Source of the DNA: Bacillota bacterium
Lineage (GTDB): Bacteria; Bacillota; Clostridia; Tissierellales; Sporanaerobacteraceae
Length of the DNA stretch: 22,886 nucleotides
Assembly: GCA_029779375.1 (NCBI GenBank)
Contig: JAKPAR010000117.1
Coordinates: forward strand, 1 to 22,886
Reading direction: 5' to 3'
In this document: in pieces, positions 1-7,518 of the stretch
Layout of the letters: each line of letters opens with the position of its first letter
Position numbering within the stretch: the first letter of the stretch is position 1
Program-made: the position numbers and the translations under genes
Notes under the pieces: model-generated
What the model saw: only the letters and a program-made list of their open reading frames with translations
Database searches by the model: none
What the model was told of the DNA's origin: nothing

Positions 1-293
1 ATTTTTTCAGGAACTACAACTTTTCCTATGGCTAAATTGTTCATAATGGTTTTAAGCGTTATGACACTTTCCTTATATAATCCCTTAAAGTTTCTAATTT
101 GTCTTTTAGACAATTCTTCTTTAGAAATATATACAGGAATCTTATCTACCATATATTCTTCTAATTTCTCTGCAATATATGAATTTATAGTTGAGTTTTT
201 AGAAACTAAAATACTTCCTTCTAAATCATATAAGTTTTCACTCAATATTTCTCCATTGTTACATTCAGACAATTTCATATATTTATATGCCAA
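1..293 (-). CDS. N-terminal part of a probable HD-GYP-type signalling protein (partial, runs off the left edge)
   Basis: The minus strand reads open from about 293 to the window edge (about 97 codons). The segment K-L-S-E-C-x-x-G-E-I-L-S-E-N-L-Y-D-x-E-G-x-I-L-V-S-K matches the small N-terminal domain typical of HD-GYP proteins (a motif like G-x-x-L-x-x-x-x-x-D-x-x-G-x-x-L-x-x-x-G-T). HD-GYP proteins are usually cyclic-di-GMP phosphodiesterases. The HD-GYP catalytic domain itself would lie outside the window, so the assignment rests on this N-terminal domain only. I prefer the TTG start at 293 because GGGTGA sits 4 bases upstream; the ATG at 278 lacks a well-placed ribosome binding site. Codon use and AT content match the neighbours. 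The plus strand of the same stretch is also open, but its translation resembles no family. The gene is divergent from the hyd operon. Confidence 0.6.
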   Translation of the reverse strand, partial: MAYKYMKLSECNNGEILSENLYDLEGSILVSKNSTINSYIAEKLEEYMVDKIPVYISKEELSKRQIRNFKGLYKESVITLKTIMNNLAIGKVVVPEK

Positions 294-319
294 AATATCA
301 CCCACAGTTTCTACTATTG

Positions 320-358
320 TATATAGAGAATATTTTATGGTAAAATATTCTCTATATA
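320..358. promoter_or_regulatory. Perfect 18-bp inverted repeat upstream of the minus-strand gene (candidate operator)
   Basis: Positions 320-337 (TATATAGAGAATATTTTA) and 341-358 are exact reverse complements around the 3-base centre TGG. The repeat lies 27 bases upstream of the probable TTG start at 293. A weak minus-strand promoter may precede it: TTGCAG, 17 bases, then TAATAT. That would place the repeat near the transcription start. It could be an operator for a dimeric repressor, or a 5'-UTR hairpin. I do not recognise it as the site of a named regulator. Confidence 0.55.
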
Positions 359-494
359 ATATAGCAATATTATCAGAAATTTTTATAAACTGCAATATAT
401 ATTATAGATTTTGTCCATAATTTCTATCATTTTAGACAAAATAGGTATAATTTCCTAGACTTATAAGAAATCTTTGTAATATTTTCTCATAAGA

Positions 495-523
495 TTGACT
501 TTTCATAATATTATTGTTAAGAT
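495..523 (+). promoter_or_regulatory. Probable sigma-A promoter of the hyd maturation operon
   Basis: TTGACT at 495-500 (5 of 6 consensus) is followed by exactly 17 bases and TAAGAT at 518-523 (4 of 6). Transcription would start near 530, giving a leader of about 170 nucleotides before the TTG start at 701. The -10 is imperfect, but the overlapping Rex-like operator supports this placement. Confidence 0.55.
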
Positions 524-531
524 ATTATCAA
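514..531. promoter_or_regulatory. Rex-like redox operator overlapping the -10 of the hyd promoter
   Basis: The 18-mer TTGTTAA-GATA-TTATCAA matches the Rex consensus TTGTTAA-N4-TTAACAA known from clostridia at 13 of 14 specified positions. It covers the predicted -10 box, where repressor binding would block RNA polymerase. Rex is a repressor that senses the NADH/NAD+ ratio and controls hydrogenase and fermentation genes in many anaerobic Firmicutes. Binding here is inferred from sequence alone. Confidence 0.65.
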
Positions 532-540
532 ACTGAACTT

Positions 541-700
541 TCATCCAAATTTTTTTGAGGGCTTACCTTAAATTTTTGGATGTACAATACTTCTAATACC
601 TGACAGGAATAGAATATTCTATCCTGAAAGGGAATTGGTTTTATTTTGCTACCAACTTCCTTTCAGAGGAAGTTTTTTTGTTTAGAAAGGAGGAAATTTC
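541..700 (+). promoter_or_regulatory. Structured leader RNA with antiterminator/terminator choice upstream of the hyd operon
   Basis: Three hairpins precede the terminator. P1: 542-549 pairs with 575-582, and inside it 555-560 pairs with 566-571 (loop GCTTA). P2: 604-626, with CAGGA/TCCTG arms around a TAGAAT/ATTCTA core. P3: 624-639 pairs with 651-666, 16 positions with one mismatch and one G-U. P3 shares 654-661 with the intrinsic terminator stem, so the two are mutually exclusive. The leader ends 22 bases before the TTG start at 701. I compared it from memory with common classes (T-box, SAM, TPP, FMN, cobalamin, c-di-GMP, fluoride) and saw no match. No ORF in the 294-700 gap looks like a gene; its first part holds the inverted repeat and the promoter. 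It could instead be a short regulatory RNA ending at 679. Confidence 0.6.
654..679 (+). terminator. Intrinsic terminator in the hyd leader (attenuator)
   Basis: AACTTCCT (654-661) pairs with AGGAAGTT (667-674) around the 5-base loop TTCAG. It runs into a T tract at 673-679. It lies before the first gene of the operon, not after a gene, so readthrough is needed for hyd expression from the upstream promoter. Confidence 0.75.
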
Positions 701-958
701 TTGAAAAAAAGGATTGCAATCATTAGTGCCATATTGGAAAGCCCAGAAAAATCCCAATATGAGTTCAACAAAATCGTTTCAGAATACAAATCCCTCATAA
801 AAGGAAGAATGGGCATACCTTTTGATGAGGAAAATATTTCAGTCATATCCATAACTGTTGTAGGAACTATTGATGAAATAAATAGCCTGACAGGAAAATT
901 GGGAAATCTAAATAATATCACTGTAAAAACTTCTATATCTAAAAAGGAGCTTGATTGA
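701..958 (+). CDS. TM1266-family putative iron-only hydrogenase system regulator
   Basis: This 85-residue protein starts at TTG 701, 7-8 bases after a strong AAGGAGG. It matches the TM1266-like family: an N-terminal K-R-I-A-I-I strand, the conserved K-G-R-M-G-I-P-F motif (about residues 34-41), I-S-V-I-S-I-T-V-V-G and the L-T-G-K-L-G segment. The family has a small ferredoxin-like fold related to ACT/NikR-C domains. It is found almost only next to [FeFe]-hydrogenase maturation genes, hence the name putative iron-only hydrogenase system regulator; the ligand and mechanism are not established. It lacks a DNA-binding domain here, so it more likely senses a small molecule or acts on a partner protein. 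Its TGA stop overlaps the hydE ATG by one base, which indicates translational coupling. Confidence 0.88.
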   Translation: MKKRIAIISAILESPEKSQYEFNKIVSEYKSLIKGRMGIPFDEENISVISITVVGTIDEINSLTGKLGNLNNITVKTSISKKELD

Positions 959-2007
959 TGAAAGAAGTATTGGACAAATTATATAAAACCAACTCCCTAT
1001 CTAAAGATGAACTCACCTATATTTTAAACAATTTAGATAAATCTTCACAAAATTATTTATTCCAATTGGCAAAAGACACTACAATCAAAACTTATGGAAA
1101 CAAAGTATTTATAAGGGGACTTCTGGAATACTCCAACCACTGCAAAAACAACTGTATGTACTGTGGCATTAGACGTGATAACAAGAATGTAGATAGATAC
1201 AGGCTCAGTGAAGAAGAAATACTCCTCTCTCTTGAAGAAGGATACAAAATAGGATATAAGACTTTTGTATTGCAAGGCGGAGAAGATTTATATTTCACTG
1301 ATGACATATTTGAAAATTTGATACTTAAAATAAAAAAACAATTCCCAGATGTAGCAGTTACTCTTTCCATTGGAGAAAGAAGCTATGAAAGTTATGATAG
1401 ATTTCATAGGGCTGGAGCAGATAGATTTCTGCTTAGACACGAGGTAGCAAATGTTCAATTGTATAACAAACTTCATCCTGGAATGAATTTTGAAAACAGA
1501 AAAAGCTGCTTATACAATCTGAAAAAAATAGGATACCAAGTTGGAGCAGGATTCCTTGTAGGACTGCCTGGTGAAAGCAATGAAATACTAGCTGAAAATC
1601 TGATATTTTTAAAAGATTTAGAGCCAGCTATGGTGGGGATAGGTCCACTGATTCCTCACCCTGATACTCCATTAAAGGATGAAAGAGTTGGTTCCGCAGA
1701 AAAAACTATTGTGATGCTCTCCCTCACAAGACTTCTTCTTCCAACTGCATTAATCCCTATAACTACTGCTTTAAATACCATTTGTGAAGATGGACTAGAA
1801 CGTGGCCTGATGGCTGGAGGAAATGTAGTCATGCTCAATCTCTCACCTATATATGTGAGAAAAAAATATGAGATATATAAGAACAAAGAAACAAGGGACG
1901 CCCATGAATTGAAAACCATTGAAGAAAAGGCTAAAAGTGTTGGTTTTGTTGTGGATATGGAAAGAGGAGACAATATAAATTTTAGGAGGAATGAAAATGG
2001 AAAATAG
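958..2007 (+). CDS. hydE: [FeFe]-hydrogenase maturation radical SAM protein HydE
   Basis: HydE is a radical SAM enzyme that works with HydG and HydF to make the diiron subcluster of the H-cluster; it is implicated in building the dithiolate bridge from the HydG-derived iron complex. The radical SAM CX3CX2C motif is at C62, C66 and C69 (S-N-H-C-K-N-N-C-M-Y-C-G). The later segments G-E-R-S-Y-E-S-Y, L-R-H-E, G-x-L-V-G-L-P-G-E and G-P-L-I-P-H-P-D-T-P are characteristic of the HydE/PylB/BioB-like group. Length (349 residues) is normal. I chose ATG 958, which overlaps the previous TGA and follows AAGGAG by 9 bases; a TTG at 955 is possible. The protein is cytoplasmic. The 3' end overlaps hydG by 11 bases, consistent with one operon. 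Confidence 0.96.
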   Translation: MKEVLDKLYKTNSLSKDELTYILNNLDKSSQNYLFQLAKDTTIKTYGNKVFIRGLLEYSNHCKNNCMYCGIRRDNKNVDRYRLSEEEILLSLEEGYKIGYKTFVLQGGEDLYFTDDIFENLILKIKKQFPDVAVTLSIGERSYESYDRFHRAGADRFLLRHEVANVQLYNKLHPGMNFENRKSCLYNLKKIGYQVGAGFLVGLPGESNEILAENLIFLKDLEPAMVGIGPLIPHPDTPLKDERVGSAEKTIVMLSLTRLLLPTALIPITTALNTICEDGLERGLMAGGNVVMLNLSPIYVRKKYEIYKNKETRDAHELKTIEEKAKSVGFVVDMERGDNINFRRNENGK

Positions 2008-3385
2008 TTTTATCAATGATGAAAAAATTTGTGAACTCCTTGAAAGTGGCAAAGGGGCTTCTAAAGCTGAAATAAGAAAAATCATAGCTAAATCTTTAGG
2101 TAAAACTCGTCTTGAACCCGAAGAAACAGCTAAACTTCTACAAGTAGAAGATAAGGAACTTTTAGAGGAAATATTTGAGGCTGCAAGAACCCTTAAACAA
2201 GAGATATATGGAAACAGAATAGTATTTTTTGCACCTCTTTATATAGGAAACAAATGTATAAACAATTGCCTCTACTGTGGATTTAGAAGAAACAATAAAG
2301 CCATAGTTAGAAAAACCTTGACTCATGAAGAACTTGAAGAACAAGTGAAAATTCTTGAAAGTAAAGGACACAAGAGACTTATTTTAGTATATGGGGAACA
2401 TCCACATTATGATGCTGATTTTATAGCTGAAACTATGAAAATTGTCTATGGTACAAAAAATGGAAAAGGTGAAATCCGAAGGGTAAATATAAATGCCGCC
2501 CCTATGGAAGTAGAAGACTATAAAAAACTTAAAGAAGCAGGAATAGGAACATTCCAAATATTCCAAGAAACATATCATTATGAAACATATAAAAAACTTC
2601 ATCCCGAAGGAGATATGAAAAGCGACTACAACTATAGGCTATATGGTTTAGATAGGGCCATGAAAGGCGGAATAGATGATGTGGGAATAGGTGCATTGTT
2701 TGGACTTTATGATTGGAAATACGAAGTCATGGGGCTACTATATCATGCTATACATTTAGAAGAAACTTTTGGAGTAGGTCCTCACACTATTTCTTTCCCA
2801 AGAATAGAACCAGCCATAGATACTGAATTTTATGACCAAACTAAATATAAGGTTTCAGATGATGACTTCAAAAGAATCGTAGCTATACTTCGTCTATCCG
2901 TTCCTTATACTGGAATGATTTTGACTGCAAGGGAAAACCCTGAAGTAAGAAAACAAGTAATTCCTCTTGGGGTATCTCAAATAGATGCAGGTTCAAGAAT
3001 AGGTATAGGTGGATATACAAAAGATGATTATATACCAGATAAAGAACAATTCCAATTAGGAGATATGCGTTCTCTAGATGAAGTCATTGGACAAATGTGT
3101 GATTTAGGGTTTTTGACTTCCTTCTGTACTGCTTGCTATCGTTCAGGAAGAACTGGAGAAGAATTCATGTGCAAAGCTAAACCAGGAGAAATACAAAATT
3201 TCTGTGAAGCCAATGGAATATTTACATTTAAAGAATATCTAATAGACTATGCTTCAGAAGAAACTAGAAAACGAGGAGAAAAAATTATATCAAAAGAATT
3301 AGATAAGCTTGAGCCAAATAGAAGAAAACTCATTGAAGAAAAATTGAAAACCATAGAGGAAGGTAAAAGGGATGTCTATCTATAA
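1997..3385 (+). CDS. hydG: [FeFe]-hydrogenase H-cluster tyrosine lyase HydG
   Basis: HydG cleaves tyrosine to p-cresol and dehydroglycine, then yields the CO and CN ligands of the H-cluster. The N-terminal radical SAM CX3CX2C motif is at C87, C91 and C94. The C-terminal CX2CX22C motif of the auxiliary cluster is present (C-T-A-C-Y-R-S-G followed, 22 residues on, by N-F-C-E-A-N-G). G-Y-T-K-D-D-Y and R-S-L-D-E-V-I are also typical. The start is ATG 1997, 7 bases after AGGAGG; the upstream in-frame ATG at 1991 lies too close to that site. At 462 residues it is normal for HydG and longer than its relative ThiH. It overlaps hydE by 11 bases and hydF by 14, so the three are probably co-translated in fixed ratios. 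Confidence 0.97.
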   Translation: MENSFINDEKICELLESGKGASKAEIRKIIAKSLGKTRLEPEETAKLLQVEDKELLEEIFEAARTLKQEIYGNRIVFFAPLYIGNKCINNCLYCGFRRNNKAIVRKTLTHEELEEQVKILESKGHKRLILVYGEHPHYDADFIAETMKIVYGTKNGKGEIRRVNINAAPMEVEDYKKLKEAGIGTFQIFQETYHYETYKKLHPEGDMKSDYNYRLYGLDRAMKGGIDDVGIGALFGLYDWKYEVMGLLYHAIHLEETFGVGPHTISFPRIEPAIDTEFYDQTKYKVSDDDFKRIVAILRLSVPYTGMILTARENPEVRKQVIPLGVSQIDAGSRIGIGGYTKDDYIPDKEQFQLGDMRSLDEVIGQMCDLGFLTSFCTACYRSGRTGEEFMCKAKPGEIQNFCEANGIFTFKEYLIDYASEETRKRGEKIISKELDKLEPNRRKLIEEKLKTIEEGKRDVYL

Positions 3386-4565
3386 TACTCCAAATTCAAA
3401 TAGAACAACTATATCTATATATGGAAAAAGAAATGCAGGAAAATCTTCCATTTTAAATGCAATTGTAGGGCAAGAAGTCTCCATTGTCAGCCCTTTTAAA
3501 GGTACTACCACAGATCCAGTAAAAAAGGCCATGGAATTAAATCCAGTAGGACCAGTGCTTTTTATTGATACTGCAGGAATTGATGATGAAGGAGATCTCG
3601 GCCATTTGAGAGCACAGAAAAGTTTAGATACAACAAGACGTACAGATATAGCCCTATATGTAATGGATGGAGAGGATATTGATGAAGAATCTTTTTTGAA
3701 TATGGAATTGATGTTTAAGAAGTACAATATTCCCTATATTCTTGTGATAAATAAAATAGATCTTCTTTCTAAAGAACAAATTCATGCTATAAGTAAAAAG
3801 TTTCCTGAAGCTGTTTTAGTGTCAACTACTTCTAATGAAAGCATCGAAAAGCTTAAAACTTTAATTATTGAAAAAATTCAAGATACAGAAGAAGACCTTC
3901 CTATTGTAGGAGATTTAATTCCATATGGCGGAAAAGTTGTACTTGTAGTTCCCATTGACAAGGAGGCTCCAAAGGGAAGACTCATTCTTCCTCAAGTACA
4001 AGTTTTAAGGGATTGTCTTGACAATGGAATCAAGTCTTATGTAGTGAGAGATGTAGAACTTGAAAGTGCATTAAACGACTTAAATGATATAGATTTAGTT
4101 ATAACTGATTCCCAAATATTTAAAAAAGTAGATGAAATTGTACCAAAAAATATCCCCCTTACTTCCTTTTCTATTCTCTTTGCAAGGCACAAGGGAGATT
4201 TAAAAGATTTTGTTCATGGAATAAATGCAATAAAATCTTTAAAAGATGGGTCAAATATACTAATAGCTGAAAACTGTACTCACAACACATCTCATGAAGA
4301 TATTGGAAGAATCAAAATACCTACACTACTTCAAAAGAAAACTGGAAAAAATTTTAATTTCGACTTTAAAACAGGGTACAATTTTAGTGAAGATTTAAGT
4401 AAGTATAGCCTTGTCATACACTGTGGCGGTTGTATGGTCAATAGAAAAGAAATTGAAAGTAGAATCAAAATATGTAAAGAAAATAATGTTCCCATAACCA
4501 ACTATGGAATAGTCCTGGCATATACAACTGGAATACTTGATAGATGTATTGAGATTTTTAGATAA
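3372..4565 (+). CDS. hydF: [FeFe]-hydrogenase maturation GTPase/scaffold HydF
   Basis: HydF is the GTPase scaffold on which the diiron precursor is assembled and delivered to apo-hydrogenase. The N-terminal Era/TrmE-like GTPase domain shows the P-loop G-K-R-N-A-G-K-S (18-25), G-T-T-T-D-P (44-49), D-T-A-G (66-69) and N-K-I-D (127-130). The C-terminal domain carries the iron-sulfur ligands in the order C302-x-H304, 45 residues, H350-C351-x-x-C354, matching the HydF CxHx(44-53)HCxxC pattern. All expected key residues are present and the length (397 residues) is normal. It starts at ATG 3372, inside the end of hydG, and is the last gene of the operon; a strong terminator begins three bases after its stop. 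Confidence 0.97.
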   Translation: MSIYNTPNSNRTTISIYGKRNAGKSSILNAIVGQEVSIVSPFKGTTTDPVKKAMELNPVGPVLFIDTAGIDDEGDLGHLRAQKSLDTTRRTDIALYVMDGEDIDEESFLNMELMFKKYNIPYILVINKIDLLSKEQIHAISKKFPEAVLVSTTSNESIEKLKTLIIEKIQDTEEDLPIVGDLIPYGGKVVLVVPIDKEAPKGRLILPQVQVLRDCLDNGIKSYVVRDVELESALNDLNDIDLVITDSQIFKKVDEIVPKNIPLTSFSILFARHKGDLKDFVHGINAIKSLKDGSNILIAENCTHNTSHEDIGRIKIPTLLQKKTGKNFNFDFKTGYNFSEDLSKYSLVIHCGGCMVNRKEIESRIKICKENNVPITNYGIVLAYTTGILDRCIEIFR

Positions 4566-4567
4566 TT

Positions 4568-4592
4568 GGGAGAGTGTTGCTCTCCCTTTTTT
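4568..4592 (+). terminator. Intrinsic terminator of the hyd operon
   Basis: GGGAGAG (4568-4574) pairs with CTCTCCC (4580-4586) around TGTTG, followed by six T residues (4587-4592). It ends 3 bases before the stop of the convergent birA gene. The opposite strand lacks a T tract, so it acts mainly on the plus strand. Confidence 0.88.
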
Positions 4593-4594
4593 CC

Positions 4595-5578
4595 TTATAC
4601 ATATCCATATAATCCCCTTACAGATACTTCGCCTGACAATACATTTTCAACCACACCATTGCCATAATCAACTTCTAGTTCTCCATCACCATTTAACCCT
4701 ACTACTTTGCACTTTTTTTCTTCACTTCCTCTTATTAATTTCACCTCTTTCCCTATTAGTATTGATTTTTCTCTACATACTTTTAATGTACTAGAAAAGT
4801 CATCTTTTTCTATAAAAGGCATATATAATTCTTCAAATCTATTTAAAAATAATCCTAACAATTCTTTTCTATTGATCTTCTCCCCTGTTTCTATTTTAAG
4901 AGAAGTCCCTACCTTAGAAACTTCACCTTGAAAATCCTCACTGTCTAAGTTCACGTTTATACCTACACCCATTATTACATAATTTATCATATTTAATTCG
5001 CAACTCATTTCAGTAAGTATTCCACATACCTTTTTCCCATTCATGACAATGTCATTTGGCCATTTTATAAATGCTTCTATGCCTAAATCTTCAAGAGCTA
5101 AAGCTATTGCTGCTGCACCTATTTGAGTTATCTTCGCCACTTTCATAGGATCTATGCTAGGCTTCAATATGATAGACATCCATATGCCTTTTTTCTTAGG
5201 AGAAATCCAAGTTCTACCTAATCTCCCCCTGCCCAGTGTTTGTTCTTCTGCTATAACCAATGTCCCTTCGTCTTCTTTATAAGCTAATTCTTTAGCTTTT
5301 ATATTTGTAGAATCTATAGTGTCAAAATAATATATTTTTCTTCCTATAATTTTAGTTCCTAAATATTCTTCTACTTCCCCATAAGTAAGTATATCTGGCG
5401 AAGAAACCAGTCTATACCCCTTTCTAGGTATGGATTCTATCTCATAGCCTTCTTCCTTTAAAGCATTCATATATTTCCAAATAGCCGATCTGCTCACGCC
5501 AAATTTATCACTTATCTTTTCTCCAGAAATAAATCCATCTCTGTTTTCTTTCAACAATATAAGTATTTTATCTTTCAT
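4595..5578 (-). CDS. birA: Bifunctional biotin--protein ligase / biotin operon repressor BirA
   Basis: BirA activates biotin with ATP and attaches it to a lysine of biotin-dependent carboxylases or decarboxylases. This form also has an N-terminal winged helix (about 1-60; F-G-V-S-R-S-A-I-W-K-Y-M-N-A-L is the recognition segment), so it may repress biotin genes. The catalytic domain shows S-T-N (90-92), G-R-G-R-L-G-R (116-122), K-W-P-N-D (172-176) and C-G-I-L-T-E (185-190). A small C-terminal SH3-like domain ends in a G-E-V-S-V-R-G segment. Length (327 residues) is normal for the two-domain class. The ATG at 5578 follows AAGGATGTGATAGG. It stands alone between convergent hydF and a divergent membrane-protein gene; no biotin synthesis gene or obvious BirA operator is visible in the window. 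Confidence 0.95.
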   Translation of the reverse strand: MKDKILILLKENRDGFISGEKISDKFGVSRSAIWKYMNALKEEGYEIESIPRKGYRLVSSPDILTYGEVEEYLGTKIIGRKIYYFDTIDSTNIKAKELAYKEDEGTLVIAEEQTLGRGRLGRTWISPKKKGIWMSIILKPSIDPMKVAKITQIGAAAIALALEDLGIEAFIKWPNDIVMNGKKVCGILTEMSCELNMINYVIMGVGINVNLDSEDFQGEVSKVGTSLKIETGEKINRKELLGLFLNRFEELYMPFIEKDDFSSTLKVCREKSILIGKEVKLIRGSEEKKCKVVGLNGDGELEVDYGNGVVENVLSGEVSVRGLYGYV

Positions 5579-5652
5579 CCTATCACATCCTTTAATTATA
5601 TATTCTCTAATTCTTTTTATTTTCCTTTAAGTATTTTCTTTTTCTATAACTA

Positions 5653-5682
5653 TTTACTCAAACATCTAAAATAGTATATGAT
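5653..5682 (+). promoter_or_regulatory. Possible promoter of the DUF2207 gene
   Basis: TTTACT (5653-5658), 18 bases, then TATGAT (5677-5682, 5 of 6). An exact TATAAT at 5686-5691 is an alternative -10 but has no good -35. The start codon is at 5713. Confidence 0.35.
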
Positions 5683-5712
5683 TAATATAATAAATTGAAA
5701 GGAGTGAGTTGT

Positions 5713-7518
5713 GTGAAAAAAAGGTACATATTGATGCTTTTTCTAACCTTAATTATTTTTAGTTCTTTTCCATTAGAAGCAAGTGCAGATGGAGATTTAG
5801 CTGTAAATAGATGGCTAGTTGAATCCAAGCTTTTAGAAAATGGAGATTTGTATGTTGAAGAATATATTACATATACTTTTTCAAGTGAATTCAATGGTAT
5901 ATACAGAGAAATATCCCTTGAAGGTACCAATGGAATAGAAAATACTCAAGTATCAGAAATAATTGGCGAAAAAGAAGTAGAATATACAAAAATTAAAAAT
6001 GGTGAAAACGGAGATAAAAAAGTATTTGAAATACTTGGAGGAGAAAATAAAAAAGTTATAAAAATCTATTGTCCTTCAGAAAATGAAGAAAAAACCTTTA
6101 AATTTAAGTATACACTAAAAAATGTAGCTATTTTGTACAATGATACTGGAGAACTATATTACAAATTTTTAGGAGCTGAAAATTCCACCCCTATTGACTA
6201 TTTTTCAGTAAATATAAAACTCCCTCAAAATATAAATGATAAAGTTAAGATATTTGCCCATGGACCACTAAATGGGACTATTGATTTTGTAGATGAGGAT
6301 ATGGTACATATGGAAGTAGAAAATGTTCCATCAAACACTTTTATAGAAAGTAGAATACTCTTTCCTACAAATTTTATCCCAAATTCTCACAATTTAATAA
6401 ATAAAAATTCCTATGCTGAAATAATAAATGCTGAAAAAAAACTACAAAAAGATATAATAGCTGAAAATGCTAAAATGGAACATAGGAAAAACACTTTTAA
6501 TTATATATCCATAATATTGGGTGGAATAAATACAATACTATTAGCTTTAGCTATGATCAGTCTAAGAAGAGAAGTAAATATATATGAAAAAGTAAAGTCA
6601 AACCCTATACCTGATGATTGTACTCCTGCTATAGCTTCATATTTATTTAGTTATTCTGTAAATTCAAATTCCATTATAGCTACTATATTGGATCTTTCAA
6701 GAAAAGAGTATCTTCAAATTGAAGATGGTGGAAAATATAAAAAGAAAATCAACAATATCATCATCACAAAAACTAAAAATGAAGATGGAAATCTTCTAGC
6801 CCATGAAAGGTATTTTATGAATTGGATATTTGATCATATAGGTACTGGAGATAAGGTTGAAACAAGACAAATTGAAGATTACGCCAAAAAATACTACGGA
6901 GATTTCTGGAAAGAATATGGACAGTGGACAACAAAAGTCAAAGAAGATGCTATAGATAAAGGTTATTTTGATGACAAAGGCAAAACATGGGGAATATTTA
7001 TTTTGATATTATCTATAGTATTTATGACTTTAGCAATTGTATCTCTTACTTTTGGTAGCAGCTATGGACTATTTCCTCTCTTTGTTTCTATATTTGGAAT
7101 AGTATATAGTATACTTTTATTCTTTAGGAGATCAGATTTAGGATATAGTGAATATAAAAAATGGGAAGATTTCATGAAGTATATGAAAGAAAACAGAAGT
7201 GACTTAGATAAAGACATATTTGAATATCCTTTGGATATATCTCTTATATATGCATTAGCACTCGGAATAGATAGGAAAATTTTAAATGAATACAAAATAC
7301 ACGCACAAAACTGTTATGATATGACCAATACGAATAGCTGGATATATTGGTATTTTCTCACTAGCTCTCCTAAAAACAATACCTTTGATCAAAGTATAAA
7401 TAGAGCTTTTGGCACTGTTTCATCTTCCAGTGGAAGTAGCGGTAACTTTGGAAGTGGAGGAGGTTTTTCCGGAGGTGGCGGCGGTGGCGCTGGTGGTGGT
7501 GGAACTGGTGGATTCTAA
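5713..7518 (+). CDS. DUF2207-family membrane protein with glycine-rich tail
   Basis: This protein is about 601 residues long. It has a signal peptide (K-K-R, hydrophobic core, likely cleavage near A-S-A-D, residue 25). A large extracytoplasmic N-terminal domain follows (I-Y-R-E-I, typical of DUF2207), then a membrane segment (I-S-I-I-L-G-G-I-N-T-I-L-L-A-L-A-M), a cytoplasmic part (A-x-x-S-Y-L-F-S, T-I-L-D-L-S-R-K-x-Y-L-Q-I), and a pair of membrane segments near 430-475. The tail is almost pure glycine and serine and ends G-G-T-G-G-F, a hallmark of this family. The molecular function of DUF2207 proteins is unknown. I chose GTG 5713, 8 bases after AAAGGAG, because translation from there begins directly with the signal peptide; the upstream in-frame TTG at 5695 lies before that ribosome binding site. 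Its stop overlaps the stop of convergent fni by 3 bases, with no terminator between them. Confidence 0.87.
   Translation: MKKRYILMLFLTLIIFSSFPLEASADGDLAVNRWLVESKLLENGDLYVEEYITYTFSSEFNGIYREISLEGTNGIENTQVSEIIGEKEVEYTKIKNGENGDKKVFEILGGENKKVIKIYCPSENEEKTFKFKYTLKNVAILYNDTGELYYKFLGAENSTPIDYFSVNIKLPQNINDKVKIFAHGPLNGTIDFVDEDMVHMEVENVPSNTFIESRILFPTNFIPNSHNLINKNSYAEIINAEKKLQKDIIAENAKMEHRKNTFNYISIILGGINTILLALAMISLRREVNIYEKVKSNPIPDDCTPAIASYLFSYSVNSNSIIATILDLSRKEYLQIEDGGKYKKKINNIIITKTKNEDGNLLAHERYFMNWIFDHIGTGDKVETRQIEDYAKKYYGDFWKEYGQWTTKVKEDAIDKGYFDDKGKTWGIFILILSIVFMTLAIVSLTFGSSYGLFPLFVSIFGIVYSILLFFRRSDLGYSEYKKWEDFMKYMKENRSDLDKDIFEYPLDISLIYALALGIDRKILNEYKIHAQNCYDMTNTNSWIYWYFLTSSPKNNTFDQSINRAFGTVSSSSGSSGNFGSGGGFSGGGGGGAGGGGTGGF

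Noticed and set aside
28..420. A plus-strand open frame of 130 codons at the left end
   Set aside because: Its translation is low-complexity and rich in Ile, Leu and Tyr, has no ribosome binding site, and runs through the palindrome at 320-358. The opposite strand encodes a recognisable HD-GYP-type N-terminal domain.
541..640. Identification of the hyd leader as a known riboswitch such as T-box, c-di-GMP, SAM or TPP
   Set aside because: The conserved core sequences of these classes are not visible, for example no T-box UGGN/AGGGUGG bulge and no TPP CUGAUGA-type core, so I left the class open.
7420..7515. GGTGGNGGN-type tandem repeat as a possible repeat element
   Set aside because: It is the coding sequence of the glycine-rich tail that is normal for DUF2207 proteins.
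7515..7518. Possible terminator between the convergent DUF2207 and fni genes
   Set aside because: The two stop codons overlap and no hairpin with a T tract lies at the junction.
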